A stretch of 64,000 bases of DNA. Source: Macrocybe gigantea. Lineage: Eukaryota > Basidiomycota > Agaricomycetes > Agaricales > Callistosporiaceae. The stretch lies in NCBI GenBank assembly GCA_011319805.1, contig SJRY01000229.1, positions 186,001-250,000 on the forward strand, given 5' to 3'. Numbering within the stretch: the first letter of the stretch is position 1; each line of letters starts with the position of its first letter. Positions 1-12,300 of the stretch are shown here, in pieces. The notes under the pieces were generated by a model that did not search any database, was not told the origin of the DNA, and saw nothing but the letters and a program-made list of their open reading frames with translations. A program made the translations under genes and the position numbers.

Positions 1-69
1 AACTCACCCGAGGACCGAGCTTCCGCCCGAGCAGAGATTGTCCGCGCTTCTCAAGTGGAAATGGTCTAA
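1..69 (+). CDS. Possible 3' end of an upstream gene (partial)
   Basis: Frame 1 is open from the left edge to a TAA at 67-69. It encodes 22 hydrophilic residues ending in SQVEMV, a composition typical of a fungal protein tail. Nothing identifies a family. It could equally be chance, since 22 codons without a stop are not rare. Nothing else is evident between 70 and 299. Confidence 0.3.
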   Translation, partial: NSPEDRASARAEIVRASQVEMV

Positions 70-299
70 AAACCGACAAAGACTACATAATCAGGCCGGG
101 GGTGACATCGCGTAGCGTGTCGTGGCTGGTATTGCTCTCCATTACGTGCAATCCGGTTTTCTGAGCATGAATAGCATTGTGCACCAACACGCACGGAAAC
201 GTGCAGGATCATCGATTAGCCGAGGTGGATTAGTATTGCCTTGGGACATTCACTTGTGCAATATTTCGGCCGTAAATTTAATGCCCGCCCGACAATTCT

Positions 300-835
300 T
301 CATTGCTGCGTCAACGCGTCCTGCAGCGCCGACATCACACCGCGGAACACAGCCTGCCTATTTTGCCTACTGCCCTCATCATCTGAATGCCTGCGAAGAG
401 AAAGGCCAACAATGATGCTCCGGCGCGAGCCTTCAGTAGAGCCGTGGCCCTCCGCAGTCCAGACCATGGTGGCAATCTGAGAGGCGTAGATCGAGTACAG
501 GGTTTTCATTTCATCAGAGGGGGCACTCCCAAACAAGGTGGTCAATTCGATCGCAGGGGATGGGGATGGCAAAGTGGGATCGTCAGATGCCGCGCCATCT
601 GGTATTGGAGGTTCAGAGTGAGAGGTTTGGACGGCGTCGGGGATGGTTGCCTGGATCTGAATTGCTTCTTCATTGAACACCAACGCATGTGGCCGGGGGA
701 TGACAAACGACGTACAAGTGACCCGACCTTTCCAGACTGGGTAACCAGCACCAGGATGCGATCCGCATAAGGCTGTATCACTATCTGTGTAGAATGACCT
801 GCTAGGACCTTGGAAAGCTGCTTTGGGACGATCAT
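300..835 (-). CDS. Proteasome assembly chaperone 3 (PSMG3/PAC3-like)
   Basis: Likely partner of PAC4 in building the 20S proteasome alpha ring in the cytosol (family knowledge). The first exon reads MIVPKQLSKV and then STQIVIQPYADRILVLVTQ-SGKVGSL, which matches the core of PSMG3 proteins (…ILVLVTQFGKMGTLV). The second exon contains ASQIATMVW and SIIVGLSLRR and ends LQDALTQQ, the expected second half. One intron fits at 657-715 (GTACGT…TTCAG, 59 nt) and keeps the frame. The ATG at 835 is preceded by an in-frame TAA, so the start is secure. The linker between the halves is Pro/Ser-rich (about residues 45-80). Transcription diverges from the Mediator gene, with under 100 bp between starts. Confidence 0.8.
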
Positions 836-924
836 TGAGGTTTATGGGATCGCCCAAAGGTCATTGGGATTACGTAAGGGTGAATGGTCAACGTAACGCG
901 TCAATTTTGTACCAACCAACCATC
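836..924. promoter_or_regulatory. Divergent promoter, PAC3-like / Med16
   Basis: This 89 bp lies between the ATG of the minus-strand PAC3-like gene and the preferred ATG of Med16. Both genes must start transcription from here or from within each other's 5' region. An in-frame ATG at 847 could lengthen Med16, but it would leave almost no leader. No clear TATA box was seen. Confidence 0.5.
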
Positions 925-3900
925 ATGCTCGAGGACAAGCACACCATATCTTCAGCTAAAGGAAAAGGAAAAGAACGCGACAAGTGGCAATTGGGCTGGT
1001 GGGACTTCCTCACGCTCATCGAGGGTTCGCAGAGGCAGGTTCCCAACCGATGTTCAAATGCTGGGAGCTCATCCCGTTTCTTTGACAGACCCCTTGACTG
1101 GTCAGAATCATCCGTAATATTCACCGCTCATCCGACCGAGCCCTATATCGTCGCGCGTCATTTCTTATCCTCAAAACAATTCGTCGTTCCATCGCCGCCG
1201 CTCGTGCTGCAATCCCCAATCGTCTTCGAACCTCCATCCGTCATTTCCGCTTCGCCAAACGACGATTGGCTCTTTGCATACTTCCCGAGGCGCGACGACG
1301 GCGGAGTAGGATGTCTGTGGGAGCGCGGAGCCCAGATCGATAATTGGAACATCAAGGAATGCTGGAATTTCGCCCTGCACGCTGATGTCGTTACTGCAGC
1401 TTGGCTCGGGAATAATCGAGAGGTGAGATAGTTTCGTTTTCCTGCCTTGTGGCTCACCATTGATCTTCAAGTGAGTCAGTGGACATACCAATTATCAAAT
1501 CAATCATTTGCGCGTTTTCCACCTCGCGGACCACGGACGCCCGTCTCAAGATCTACCTTGCTCTTGATAACTCAAGACCACAAGGCTCAGCTTTGTTATT
1601 TTCGCCAATACTCCCCCTCCTGGAGAATTATTACTTGCTCTCTCTTGTACCCTGATATCTCATCTGATGAACGCTTGGCGGCCAAACACGACAAAAGTCT
1701 GCGCGGAATACAATGCATCGCTGCTGCCATAGGAGTTGGCTACAATGGCATGTGCATTTTTCTTGTCATACTCTTAAACTCTCTAATCCGCTCCTTCAGA
1801 AACGTCTATCATTGTTGCTACCCGTTCTTGCCGTCTCTCGACCTCATCTACAAGCTCCTCGTTCGACGACGTTATTTTACCTGTCGTGGACGGATCGCTG
1901 TCATTAGAAGATCAGGTCACGGAATGGGACACTCTAGGAGAAGACACTATAGTCAATCTTTGCGAAATCCAGCTTAAATTTGATAGCAGACAAATGAGTA
2001 TGTGACTGCATAATGCTACCTTTGAATCTCTGTCATTTTCTTTCCATAGGCCTTATTTCTCGCCCACTGGCTCCCATTCTCCTCCAGCAGCTGCATATAG
2101 TCAATTTATCTTTCGTATGCACGCCGCCGATGGAAGGATTCCAAGAGCATATATACCTCGCAATCACGTCTCTGGATACACAAAATTGTATGTCTCCATT
2201 TGCAAGCAAATTCCGCCACTCATTGCCCGTCCCTGGCCAGATTCGTCAACACCCAGTTCAGAGCTTTCTATATATGACATCCAACGTCTACCTCTGCAGA
2301 CAGGCATCCCAAATTTACCTTCATGGGTAGGCATTCATCATTGTCTGGAGTGGCATCGCGGCTAAGCTTCAATAGACCGCTCTTAAAGTTGGGCATAGAG
2401 TATTCCCAAAAGGCGTGCTGCTCCATTTGGGACCCTCAGCGAGATTTTTGCCCTCGCAAGGTCAAACAGTTTTCGCTTGCATGCAAGATACAGAGGGGTC
2501 CCTTCCTCAGGCGAGAGTGTGCGAGATTGTCGTCGGAAGCATGAGAGCATTAAAACTGTAAGTGTATGTGACCACCATTGCAATATTTGATTTACACGCT
2601 TGCTTTTAGGCCAGATATCAGTGATTCCCCTGAGTGGGAGGGCGGCTCTATCTTTTCCAAGCCAAACAACGTCGGATCCGATTGTGAGTGTTCTCTCCAA
2701 TTGCTAATCTTTGCATTAGCTAACTTCATACATCGATCAGCCTTTAGCAATGCCATCCTTTCTCCGAATGGCACATTACTTTGTACGATATCATCATCGC
2801 TGTCATCGTCGCAATGCTCCACCCACCTTACTCCACAAGAAAAACCTCTGCTGCAAAGTATGTCCAAACGTTTTGAAAAATTCCTATGCTAGTAACACCT
2901 TTTTTCAAAGCACCGTCCCATGCAACCATCTCCCTTGCTCTCGCTGTATTATCGAGAAGACAAACCGACGACATAACACACATTTTAGCTTCACCTTCTA
3001 TGTCATTAAATGACGCTGTGAGCGTTGTGTACGAAGCTATGGCCCTCGTCGCTGGCCAAGAGGAACTCACCGAATCAATGATGTGGAATTTTGTTGGCGA
3101 AACGATGGCTATTCATCGGTGAGCCTGATTGATTTGTTGGCTTTTTCCAAATTCATCAATGTTTCAGAGTGCGATGCACGCGGGCGAAGTCGGAAGATGA
3201 AAGGGCGGCATTAGAAGCAAAGTGGAAGGCCGCCCATGACCTTTGCTCCTTGATGGCATGCAACAGAGCGTTCGACGACTGTAGAGAAGGGAGGGCTTAT
3301 AATCTCGGTATTCCCTTTGTCTTGAAGACCCTTGTCCCAAATGCTAACATCGGCACAGACGCTGTATGGCAACTATTCGGTCTCTCAACTTGGATTGTAG
3401 AGTTCGCGGAAAAGGTCGCGAAAGAAGCTGTGCTTCTCTGTGGTCTCAACACCTTGGTTCCGCATGATGATATTTCCGGTGAGGAACTTCTCAAACTTCA
3501 AGAAACCAGTGTCCCAACCGATTCATATTCAGCATTGCCGGACGTGGATTCACCGTTATTGTTGAGCCTCGTACAACCCCTCGCACTGAATAATTTCTGT
3601 TCAGCCGTTTCGCACGTCAAGGGACTCCGTTCCTACCTTGGAATTCTTTCAGCTTCCAGTGAGAACGCACAAACTGCGAAAGAACTCCTAGTCGATCTCG
3701 TGGACCATTCTGGAATCGAATTTACTGCATTGGCTTCGCTTCTCAACGAAGCCGCGCAAGAAAGCAAGTCCTTGTCACGTAAGATTCCCTCTGCAATACG
3801 GAAATATGCGAAGAATTGAATTTTATAGGCAACGACTGTTGGAAGGCAATAGCCTCTTGTCAACCGATCGATGTCATGCAGCCACAACTTAAAAAAACGG

Positions 3901-4205
3901 TTGCGAAACTAGTTCAGTCTAAAATTCTCGACAAACGGATGCTCTTCTTTAAAACTTCTGATTTCGCGGACAACAGTTCAAAATTTTCTGTGGTGTTGAA
4001 GAAGAAGAGGGAAAAAGACGTCATAACAAGGCGACTTCTTAGTGAACAGGAATCGAGCTACAGTTGTCTCCGCTGTGGTGGCAAATCCGAGGTTGGGAAA
4101 GATCTCCTAGCGAGAACAAGCTCTTGTGCTGCGTGGTGGGCATGGGAGAAGATGTGGGCCCGACGATGCGTTTGCGGTGGGGTTTGGAGGACGTCGACCA
4201 TTTAA
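925..4205 (+). CDS. MED16: Mediator of RNA polymerase II subunit 16 (Med16/Sin4)
   Basis: Tail-module subunit of the nuclear Mediator complex that links activators to Pol II. The N-terminal region carries DKWQLGWWDF and then VIFTAHPTEPYIVARHF, typical of the Med16 beta-propeller. The next exon has LITQDHKAQLCYFRQYSPSW. The C-terminal helical part contains AVWQLFGLSTWIVEFAEKV. The protein ends with the diagnostic cysteine pattern CLRCGG … AWWAWEKMWARRCVCGG.W. There are about ten short introns, and exon boundaries between 1430 and 2900 were not fixed one by one. I chose ATG 925 because conserved-looking sequence starts there; ATG 847 is in frame and possible. The stop at 4205 lies only 10 bp from the stop of the convergent acyltransferase. 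Confidence 0.85.
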
Positions 4206-4215
4206 ACTGTAGAAT

Positions 4216-5922
4216 TTATAATCGTGATCTGATTTCCCGATCGAGGAAATATTTCGTCGCGGCTTTGACTTCTGCAAGCCAATCTTGAACAGTGCCTTCA
4301 TCGTACTTGTTCTTGTCCCAGAAAACGAAGAGATGTAGTTGCCTGTAGGACATGGACGCACCCAGATACAGTTCACCTGGCCTGCAGTGGAGTTTGGTGC
4401 CATGCTTGATGACCTTGATCGATCGACCGCTAGGTTCGCTTCCTGCTGTCGGGTAATCGTACGGTATCAAACTATCGAACTGCCGCAAGACTGGTCAAAA
4501 CGCCAGTCGAAGGTTAAAGACATCACATACATTACCAAACGACGAGCCAGTGTACGATGATACTGGGCTCGTCAATATGGGCGTGGAGGTGCTCGTCTGG
4601 CCCTTCCAGCCCAACACCGCCGAGCGTAGCCTTTCAACCCTCCACTTTGCCCTAACAGATGAGAGCTCGAAGAACAGAGGATCTCTAATGGCCATGTCAA
4701 ATTGTCTCCTGATTGAATTGGCTCGCAAGAGGAATCTTGCGTCAGACAACAGATCCCCATAACTCGGCAAGGCATTCTCCTGTGAGAGATTGAAAGCAGA
4801 GCCCAACGGCATGAAAGGTAGGACATAATCGAAGAAACCGATACAAGTCGATAGATTGGTGGCTCCGCCAGCGTCGAACCACCGTTTGTCAATAAGCGGC
4901 CTGATATTAATTGGACCACTGCCCCACATGGGTTGACGCCGACGGTCCTGCCATTCCGCCTCGCTGATGTTTCCAAGCAAATATTGTTTGCAGAGAAATC
5001 GGGTAAAAGCGACCTGTCCCAAGACCGGAAACGCATTGCCGAAGGTGATGGAGTTCCGTCGGCAGTTTTGGAGGATCCGATCAGATTCCTCCACAGTGAA
5101 CGTGAGTGACGTGCTGCCAGAAGTGGCAGGGAGGTACGCGTTGTGGTAGGAGGGTCGTACAGGCAGAATATGACCTCCCTAGGTATGATTCGTGAGATAG
5201 TCTGCCAGATGAGATTTAATATCTGCGACTTACAGTGGCTCTCTTCATCCTGTTTGAGGCAATGATTTTCGCGGTCGCATGGCGCCACTTCCGCCTGGCG
5301 TGGCCGAATTGTGCACCAGGATAAAGGACATCACTTGGGACTGCAAGGCTTAGCCGACCCACTAAGTCACGCTGAACGTCCCGAATGGCTATCATGTAAT
5401 TAAGGAACCCTTTGAGGACGGAGGCGTTGGCCACGCCATCCGTAATGCCATGAGCGATGTGGAAGACGAGATGTACATGATTTTCGACGTCAGTTCTGCG
5501 CATAACGACGACTCTAGCGAGCATCTCATACGATAAAGCTCGATCGCCTTCCACAATAGCGTCGATAAAGTGCTGTACTTGCTCGAGAGATGATGCCTCA
5601 CGAAAGCTGATTTCACCCGTGTGGCATGTGCGCAGCCGTGCTTCCTCGACAGTGAAGTACACTTGCTGGTTATCTCGAGGTTCCATCTTCCCCCGAGAAG
5701 CGGAAACTCCTGTTTCAGAGCGACCCAAGCAGCCGTCACATTTGCAGTGTCGAAAACGCCTGAGAGGTCAGGAAAAACCTGTACAAGTGCTGATGTTATC
5801 GTGTCAGCAGTTCCATTGAAGATACTGTCCCAATAGAATCCCGTTTCCACGATGCCCAAGGGGCGATCGTAGATACGATTCGGCGGCCGGGTTCCGGGTC
5901 GAAGTGTCCAACAAGCAGCCAT
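4216..5922 (-). CDS. Condensation-type acyltransferase (HXXXD family)
   Basis: Probably transfers an acyl group from CoA or a carrier to a small-molecule alcohol or amine; the substrate is unknown. The N-terminus runs from MAACWTLRPG through AWVALKQEFPLLGG, the usual start of a BAHD/condensation-like fold. The catalytic HXXXD motif is HGITD within VFHIAHGITDGVANASVLKG. The C-terminal half includes NIRPLIDKRW and ends DREIRSRL. Several short introns separate exons below 5260. After LLGG the frame changes without any possible intron. One more G in the minus-strand G5 run (plus-strand C5 at 5690-5694) would give LLGGKMEPRDNQQVYFTVEEA and restore the gene. Alternatives are a true frameshift pseudogene or a sequencing error; I favour the latter. 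No secondary-metabolism cluster surrounds it. Confidence 0.7.
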
Positions 5923-6323
5923 GGAGAAATAACTTGCTTCGAGCTGTCTTCTTTTTATTCTCCAGACATCACTGGATCCGTTGACAGCAGGAGCCCGGCT
6001 AATCGGTTATGTACGAACATCTTGTCATCACATGTGGCTTGAATCTGTGTTGATGATGATGAGAAAGCCTCATGATCGTACAAATACCCATGTATTATTC
6101 CAACTAGTCAAGACGCCTCGGGCTTGAATTCCGTCGTCAGTGGTGGTAAATTTGGGTGGCGGAAATTCAAGATTTTTCATCTTCGTGGAATAACCAGTGC
6201 GAACGTTGTGTAGACGAAAGTGGCCGTTACGTAATCAATCTGTTTTGGCAAATTCAGATGATCTGGAGCATTGCTCGAAATGCTGGCTGTTTATCAACAA
6301 CCCTCACAGCGTCTCGTTTTGCG
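5923..6323. other. Divergent intergenic region, no gene seen
   Basis: These 401 bp separate the divergently transcribed acyltransferase and pseudouridine synthase genes. They should hold both promoters and leaders. I see no protein-like reading frame, RNA gene or repeat. Confidence 0.5.
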
Positions 6324-7495
6324 ATGCCAAAAGCGCCGCTCCACTCATTTCCCGTCTCGGGCCTTTTTGGAGTAGTGAAACCTCGGGGAAGGACAAGCAT
6401 GTCTGTCATTAACGACATCAAGCTTCTCGTTTCATCGTCGCGTCTCTTTGTAGAACCTAGCAAGCTGGACATGTCTCCTACAGGCAAGAAACACGGGAAA
6501 AGCAAACGGGCGCGTGGAGCAGTCAAAATTGGCCAAGGAGGCACTTTGGATCCCCTTGCAGATGGCGTTCTTGGTAACTCTAGATCCCGTCTCAGTCTCG
6601 CTTTTTCTCACTGTTTTGAGTTCCTCTTTCCTAGTCATCGGCATAGGTAAAGCTACGAAACAGCTTGGCCAATTCTTGGATTGCACAAAGGTTGCTTTTT
6701 TTTAGGTCTTTGACTGTGATCCACCTAATGGACGACATGCAGGAATATCGCGCTACATGCTTGCTCGGCTGCGAGACGGATACATATGACAGCGAGGGCA
6801 AGAGAGTTCGCACTGCGCCTTGGAAACACGTCACTCGAGACAACGTCCAAAGTGCCCTTGGTGAATTTACAGGCGAAATTCAGCAAACACCTCCAATGCA
6901 TGTTCTTTTGACTTGATGCTTCTCGGCGGATTATTCATCCATTCTACTTGTCAGATTTTCCGCTCTAAAAATGGACGGACGACCGTTGTATGAGTATGCA
7001 AGAAAAGGGATATCTTTACCCCGTCCCATAGAGCCGCGTCAAGTTACCGTGCATTCGCTTGAGTTGGTGGACTGGAAAGGCGGCGATCATGAATTCCGCT
7101 GGCCGGAAAACAGCCTGTCACCAGAAGAAAAGGCTGCGGTAGAAACGGCAATCCGGAGCGTTGATAAGGCAGTCTCGTTAAAGGATGACGTTGATCCGGT
7201 TGGAGCAGAAGAAACGCCCTCTGCGTTTGTGCTGAAAATGACAGTGTCAGGGGGCACATATGTGCGGTCTCTTGTGCACGACCTAGCCCATTCAATGGGA
7301 TCGGCTGGCCATGTCGTGACGTTGACGCGGATGCGGCAAGGACGGTTTGTTCTCGGGTCTGGGGACGGCGATGACGAGACGTGCGTACCGTGGGAGGTGT
7401 TTGAGCGGGCGATATCGACAGATGGGGGCGAACGGGATGCGGACGGTTGGACAGAGTGGGAACGAGAGGTAATGCAAAAGGTGGTGGTGGTGTAG
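6324..7495 (+). CDS. PUS4: tRNA pseudouridine-55 synthase (TruB/Pus4)
   Basis: Converts U55 of the T-loop of cytosolic and mitochondrial tRNAs to pseudouridine. Exon 1 (6324-6573) has LFGVVKPRGRTSMSVIND and the catalytic-Asp motif GGTLDPLADGVL. Exon 2 (6635-6690) gives VIGIGKATKQLGQFLDCTK. Exon 3 (6743-6897) begins EYRATCLLGCETDTYDSEG. The last exon (from 6955) supplies FSALKMDGRPLYEYARKG and GGTYVRSLVHDLAHSMG. The third intron only works as a GC-AG intron: cutting at GCATGT (6898) yields the family motif QTPPIFSALK, whereas the nearby GT at 6902 throws the frame. ATG 6324 is chosen because the TruB-like core begins shortly after it. The C-terminus ends in an acidic/Trp-rich tail specific to this protein. 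Confidence 0.9.
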
Positions 7496-7700
7496 CACGG
7501 CCTAGGGACTTGTTAATTCACGACAAATGGACGCCACAATCTCTAACACGGCAAATTTTCCGATAACGGTCCGGTTTGTGGGCTTGTGGACGAACTTCGG
7601 CCCGGGAGGGACCGAAGATCCAATTCAACGTGCTTTATATAACTGACCTGCCCATGATTCGCTCAGCTCCAGTTCCACTAGCCCTTCAGACACGTTTTCC

Positions 7701-8957
7701 ATGGCCGCGAATGGTATCAACGGCGTCCACGCCGTCTCTCGTCCTTTCAAGCCAGGCATTTATGCCCCAATCCCCTCCTTTTTCCTGCCATCATCTGAGG
7801 ACCTCGGTAGGAAGATTTCACTGCTTTGTCTGTTTCGTATTTACCCCGCTTGTGCCAGACATCCCTACATTTGAAGCCCACATACGACATGTTGCTGCCG
7901 CGGGCGTTGCTCCGCTGATCGCCGGCTCTTTGGGCGAAGCCATCCACCTTTCACATGCCGAACGTGTCAAACTGATTCACGCAGCCAGGAGAGCCCTAGA
8001 CAACGCAGGCTTCATCCAGACTCCTATAATTGTCGGCACAGGTGCTGGAAGCACGAGGGAAACTCTCGAGCTCACTCACGAGGCCGCTGTTGCGGGGGCA
8101 GATTATGCCATTGTCATAGCGAGCGGCTATTTTGCAGGCGCTTTAACCAGAAGTGCATTGAAGGAATTTTGGGTAGAAGTGTCCCAGAAGAGTCCAATTC
8201 CAGTCATAATTTACAACTGTGAGCCTTTCTTGTCGGGCATACCTGGTTACACGAATTGATTAGTGGACTAAAAAAAAAAAGTCCCTGGCGCCAGTGGTGG
8301 CATCGACCTCGACTCGAATCTTATTACGGAACTTGCTCAGGATTGTCCTAACATCTGCGGAGTTAAACTTACGTGAGTTAGTGTTCCACTATACTTATCG
8401 TTACGGCCTTATATCCGTGGATCAGATGCGGCAACGTAGGGAAACTCACTAGGATTGCTAGTATTGTGTCGGGGTCGTCATTTGCAACCAAGCATCCGCG
8501 CAAGAATCCTCAGGCACCATTCCTCGTCTTGGGTGGCTACGCAGATTTCATTCTCCCGTCTACGTATTCAGATGGTCATGGCGCCATCACGGGGCTTGCC
8601 AACATTGCTCCTGTGAGTTGTCAGCCAGGTCCGGAGAGTGTGAATAAGTGCTGACCCGCCTCACAGTATTCTATCAAGCGGTTGTTTGAGCTTTCCGCTG
8701 CCTCGAGGAAAGATCTTTCCCTTGTCCCAGAGGCGCAGCGATTGCAGGGTATTATAGCCCAAGCAGACTATACGATTGCAAATGCATCGATTGCGGGTAC
8801 GAAAGTCCTGCTCGAGAAGTTCTATGGATATGGTGGGGTACCGAGGAGACCTCTGCCGCCGATGGAAGCGGGTGCAGCGCAGGCGCTCTGGGAGCATCCT
8901 CACACACAAGATCTCATTGCGTTGGAACGCGAGATTAGTGGAAAGACTGCAGCTTGA
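7701..8957 (+). CDS. DapA-family aldolase (4-hydroxy-2-oxoglutarate aldolase-like)
   Basis: Class I TIM-barrel aldolase related to dihydrodipicolinate synthase and HOGA1. Fungi lack the DapA lysine pathway, so a 2-keto acid or sugar-acid aldolase role is more likely. Exon 1 starts MAANGINGVHAVSRPFKPGI and ends at the 7806 donor. Then follow DIPTFEAHIRHVAAAGVAPL, IAGSLGEAIHLSHAER, and IVGTGAGSTRETLELTHEA. The Schiff-base lysine lies in ICGVKLTCGNVGKL. C-terminal exons carry PFLVLGGYADFILPS and YGYGGVPRRPLPPM. I count about four introns, one with a 12-base A run near 8270. ATG 7701 gives a start directly in front of the barrel; the open frame upstream lacks a better ATG. The length of about 320 residues is normal for the family. 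Confidence 0.82.
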
Positions 8958-9334
8958 GCAATCATGTCGTTATCGTTTCACTCACCCAACGCAGTTGCAT
9001 GGTGACTGAACTATATATCTGTGCTACATTATGCTCGTGTTTCATCACTTCAGAGAGTTCAGATGGCAGCTGACATCAGGTGGGACGTGCGATTGACTGA
9101 TGTGTCATTTCATGCGGCTGGCTTTCGCCATGCACCTTGGTTATCATGCAATAGATTTCAATTCCAGTTATCACAGCCTTGCATGTCGACAGGAAAAAAT
9201 GCGGGAAATGGAGCACGTGGTCGTTCTACTGTTTGCCGGGCGGGGAGTGCCGCCCTTCACTTTAACCTTGAATGCTGGCTGTCTCCTGGAGACTCAGATA
9301 AGTACCAATCCCGCCTTCAATCTAGGCGGACAAG
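8958..9334. other. Intergenic region, no gene seen
   Basis: These 377 bp lie between the aldolase stop and the transhydrogenase start on the same strand. The region contains a CACGTG box near 9215, which may serve bHLH factors in the transhydrogenase promoter (inference). No coding or RNA gene is visible. Confidence 0.45.
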
Positions 9335-12300
9335 ATGGTTGTGAGGCCATTCTCGGGCCATCGTCTACTACTCAATCCCAGCCATGTGTTGGCTGTAGTG
9401 GTCAATCGACAAGGTTCGTCTAGTAGAAGTCATGAAAGATCACGCGTTCATCCAGAGCCTTGTCGATCACAGCATTTCGTTGCCTGCATTCGTCAAACCG
9501 ACTTTTTAATCAACCAACGTCTCAGCCGTCGCCGGAAATGCTGGCATTCCTTACTCTTCGCTCGTCATTGGTGTTCCACGCGAAACATTCCCCAATGAGC
9601 GCCGTGTGTCTGTCACACCTCAAAACGTCGCGCTGCTGCGCAAGAAGGGCTTCTCCAAAGTTTTTGTCGAGCCTGGCGCGGGAGCAGAGGCGCAGTTCCT
9701 CGACGAGCACTATGCTTCGGCCGGTGCGACGCTTGTGTCTCGCGAGGAACTGTTCAAGTCCGCCGACCTAATGCTCAAAGTCCGACCTCCCTTGCTAGGT
9801 CAAGAGACGGAACAGATTAAAGAAGGGAGCACCATCATTTCATTCTTGTATCCCGCTCAGAACAAACAGATCGTGGATGCCTTGGCATCTCGGAAGGTCA
9901 ATGCGTTCGCGGTGAGTTTCTGACCTGTACCATGCCCTTATGCAGTGGTGGTATCCTAAAGCACACACAGATGGACCTAATACCCAGAATATCTCGAGCA
10001 CAAGTTTTCGACGCGTTGAGGTATGTCATTTTTTAGGCCTCTTCTTTGGAGCTCATTCGACCGAAACAGCTCTATGGCAAATATTGCGGGATATAAGGCT
10101 GTATTAGAAGCCTCAAACCACTTTGGAAGGTTCTTGACTGGTCAGGTTACCGCGGCTGGGTATGCTTTCGCCTTTTCTGCTCCGCAAGATAGCGATTGAG
10201 CTATATTCCCTTTTATAGAAAAGCGAGTTACTTTTGCCGCCTTCGTGTTCTGCCGTAATTTTTTTAACCATTTCAACAGATTCCGCCCGGTAAAATCCTC
10301 GTCATCGGAGCTGGTGTCGCTGGGTTGAGCGCCATCGCAACGGTGTGTGATTCTTTGCTACTTGAAGTCTGACTTATGACTTGATTATCAGGCCCGGCGG
10401 CTCGGGGCGATCGTTCGTGGATTCGATACACGTTCTGCTGCTCGAGAACAAGTGCAGTCTCTTGGTGCTGAATTTCTGGAAGTCAACGTCAAGGAAGAAG
10501 GCGGTGGAGCGGGAGGATATGCCAAAGTCATGTCCAAGGAGTTTATTGAAGCAGAAATGGCCCTTTTTATGGAGCAATGCAAGGATGTTGATATTGTAAT
10601 TACCACGGTATGACGGTTATCATCTCCTCACAATCTTCTTGACAACATAGTGCTTACATATTACATAGGCTCTGATTCCCGGAAAGCCTGCACCTAAGTT
10701 GATAACGAATCCGATGGTCGCAGCGATGAAACAAGGCTCTGTTGTCGTTGATCTTGCTGCCGAAGCTGGAGGAAATTGTGAGGCGACTCGTCCTGGTGAA
10801 CTCGTAATCAAAAACGGTGTAACTATCATTGGTGAGGCTGCAGAGCTCTATTTCTCTTGCACGTTGACTTGATCTTGTATTAGGTTATACCGATCTCCCT
10901 TCGCGACTACCTACTCAATCGTCTACTTTGTATTCTAACAACATTACGAAGTTCTTGCTCTCCATGGGTGAGAATGAGCGGTTCGCGATTAACCTGGAAG
11001 ATGAAGTCGTCCGAGGCTCTATCGTGCTTCACCAAGGTCAAAAGCTAGAACCCGTTGTTCGTGCTATGCCTACTCCCGCGGCCTCGCCAGCGACTCCCGC
11101 TAGGCAAGACAAGAAAAGCGAAGTCACTGCCATTACTCCCTGGCAGAAGGCTACTCGGGACGTGGCTGTCGTCACGGGTGGCATGGGTAGCGCCGTGGCC
11201 CTAGGCAAGGCCACAGGAACGGCGTTCATGGACAACTTCTTCACTTTTGGGTTAGCTGGCTTGATTGGATACAGGTAGCACACAAATGTGCAGCGTACTT
11301 TCTGTTATCAGTCGATCTGATCATTACATTAGGGTTGTTTGGGGCGTTACGCCATCGCTACATTCCCCTCTTATGTCCGTCACCAACGCTATTTCAGGAA
11401 TGGTTGGTATCGGAGGACTGTTTATTATGGGTGGTGGCTATCTTCCGGGAACCGTGCCTCAAGCGTTGGGTGCTTTGGCGGTCCTTTTGGCCAGCATTAA
11501 CGTTGCTGGTGGTTTCATCATTACGAAACGCATGCTCGACATGTTCAAGCGTAAATTTTCTTCTCGTCGTAGCGTGACGGTATACTGATTTTGCCCACCA
11601 GGTCCAACTGATCCTCCTGAGTATTCATGGTTATATGCTGTTCCTGCGGTTGTCTTTACTGGGGCTTTCTTAGCCGCAGCCAGCACTGGAATGGCCGGAC
11701 TTGTTCAGGCAGGATACTTGACTAGCAGCGTTCTGTGCATAGGTGATGAACAAGTATACATGAACCTTAGCCCAAAACTGATCTGTCGTCCAAATAGGTT
11801 CGTTATCTGGACTGTCGTCTCAGACGACGGCTAGGCAAGGCAATGCTCTCGTATTCTGGGCGTTGGGTCTGGTATCCTTGCATCGCTTGCTGCTGTCGGC
11901 TTCCCTGCTCCTGTCATCGCTCAATTCGCAGGTGTTGCAAGCATTGGTGGGATCCTTGGATCGATTATCGGCAGACGCGTCACGGGAACGGAACTGCCGC
12001 AGACTGTTGCTATGCTTCATTCCATCGTCGGTCTCTCTGCCGTCTTGACCAGTATCGGAAGTGTTCTTGCCGACCTCTCACACATCTCAACTCTGCACCT
12101 GGTCACTGCTTATTTGGGTGTCGTTATCGGTAAGTTATCCCTTACGAGATCACGAAAGGTTCCAAAGCGATCTGATGATCTTGAACTTAGGTGGCATCAC
12201 TTTTACCGGTTCGATTGTGGCCTTCCTAAAACTTGCTGCGCGCATGTCATCGAAACCATTGGCACTCCCCGGCAAGCACTTGATAAATTCCTCTCTCTTG

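Noticed and set aside
5660..5730. Intron joining the two frames of the acyltransferase
   Set aside because: No GT-AG pair fits without deleting the conserved FPLLGG segment. A 22 nt intron would be too short and gives the wrong frame.
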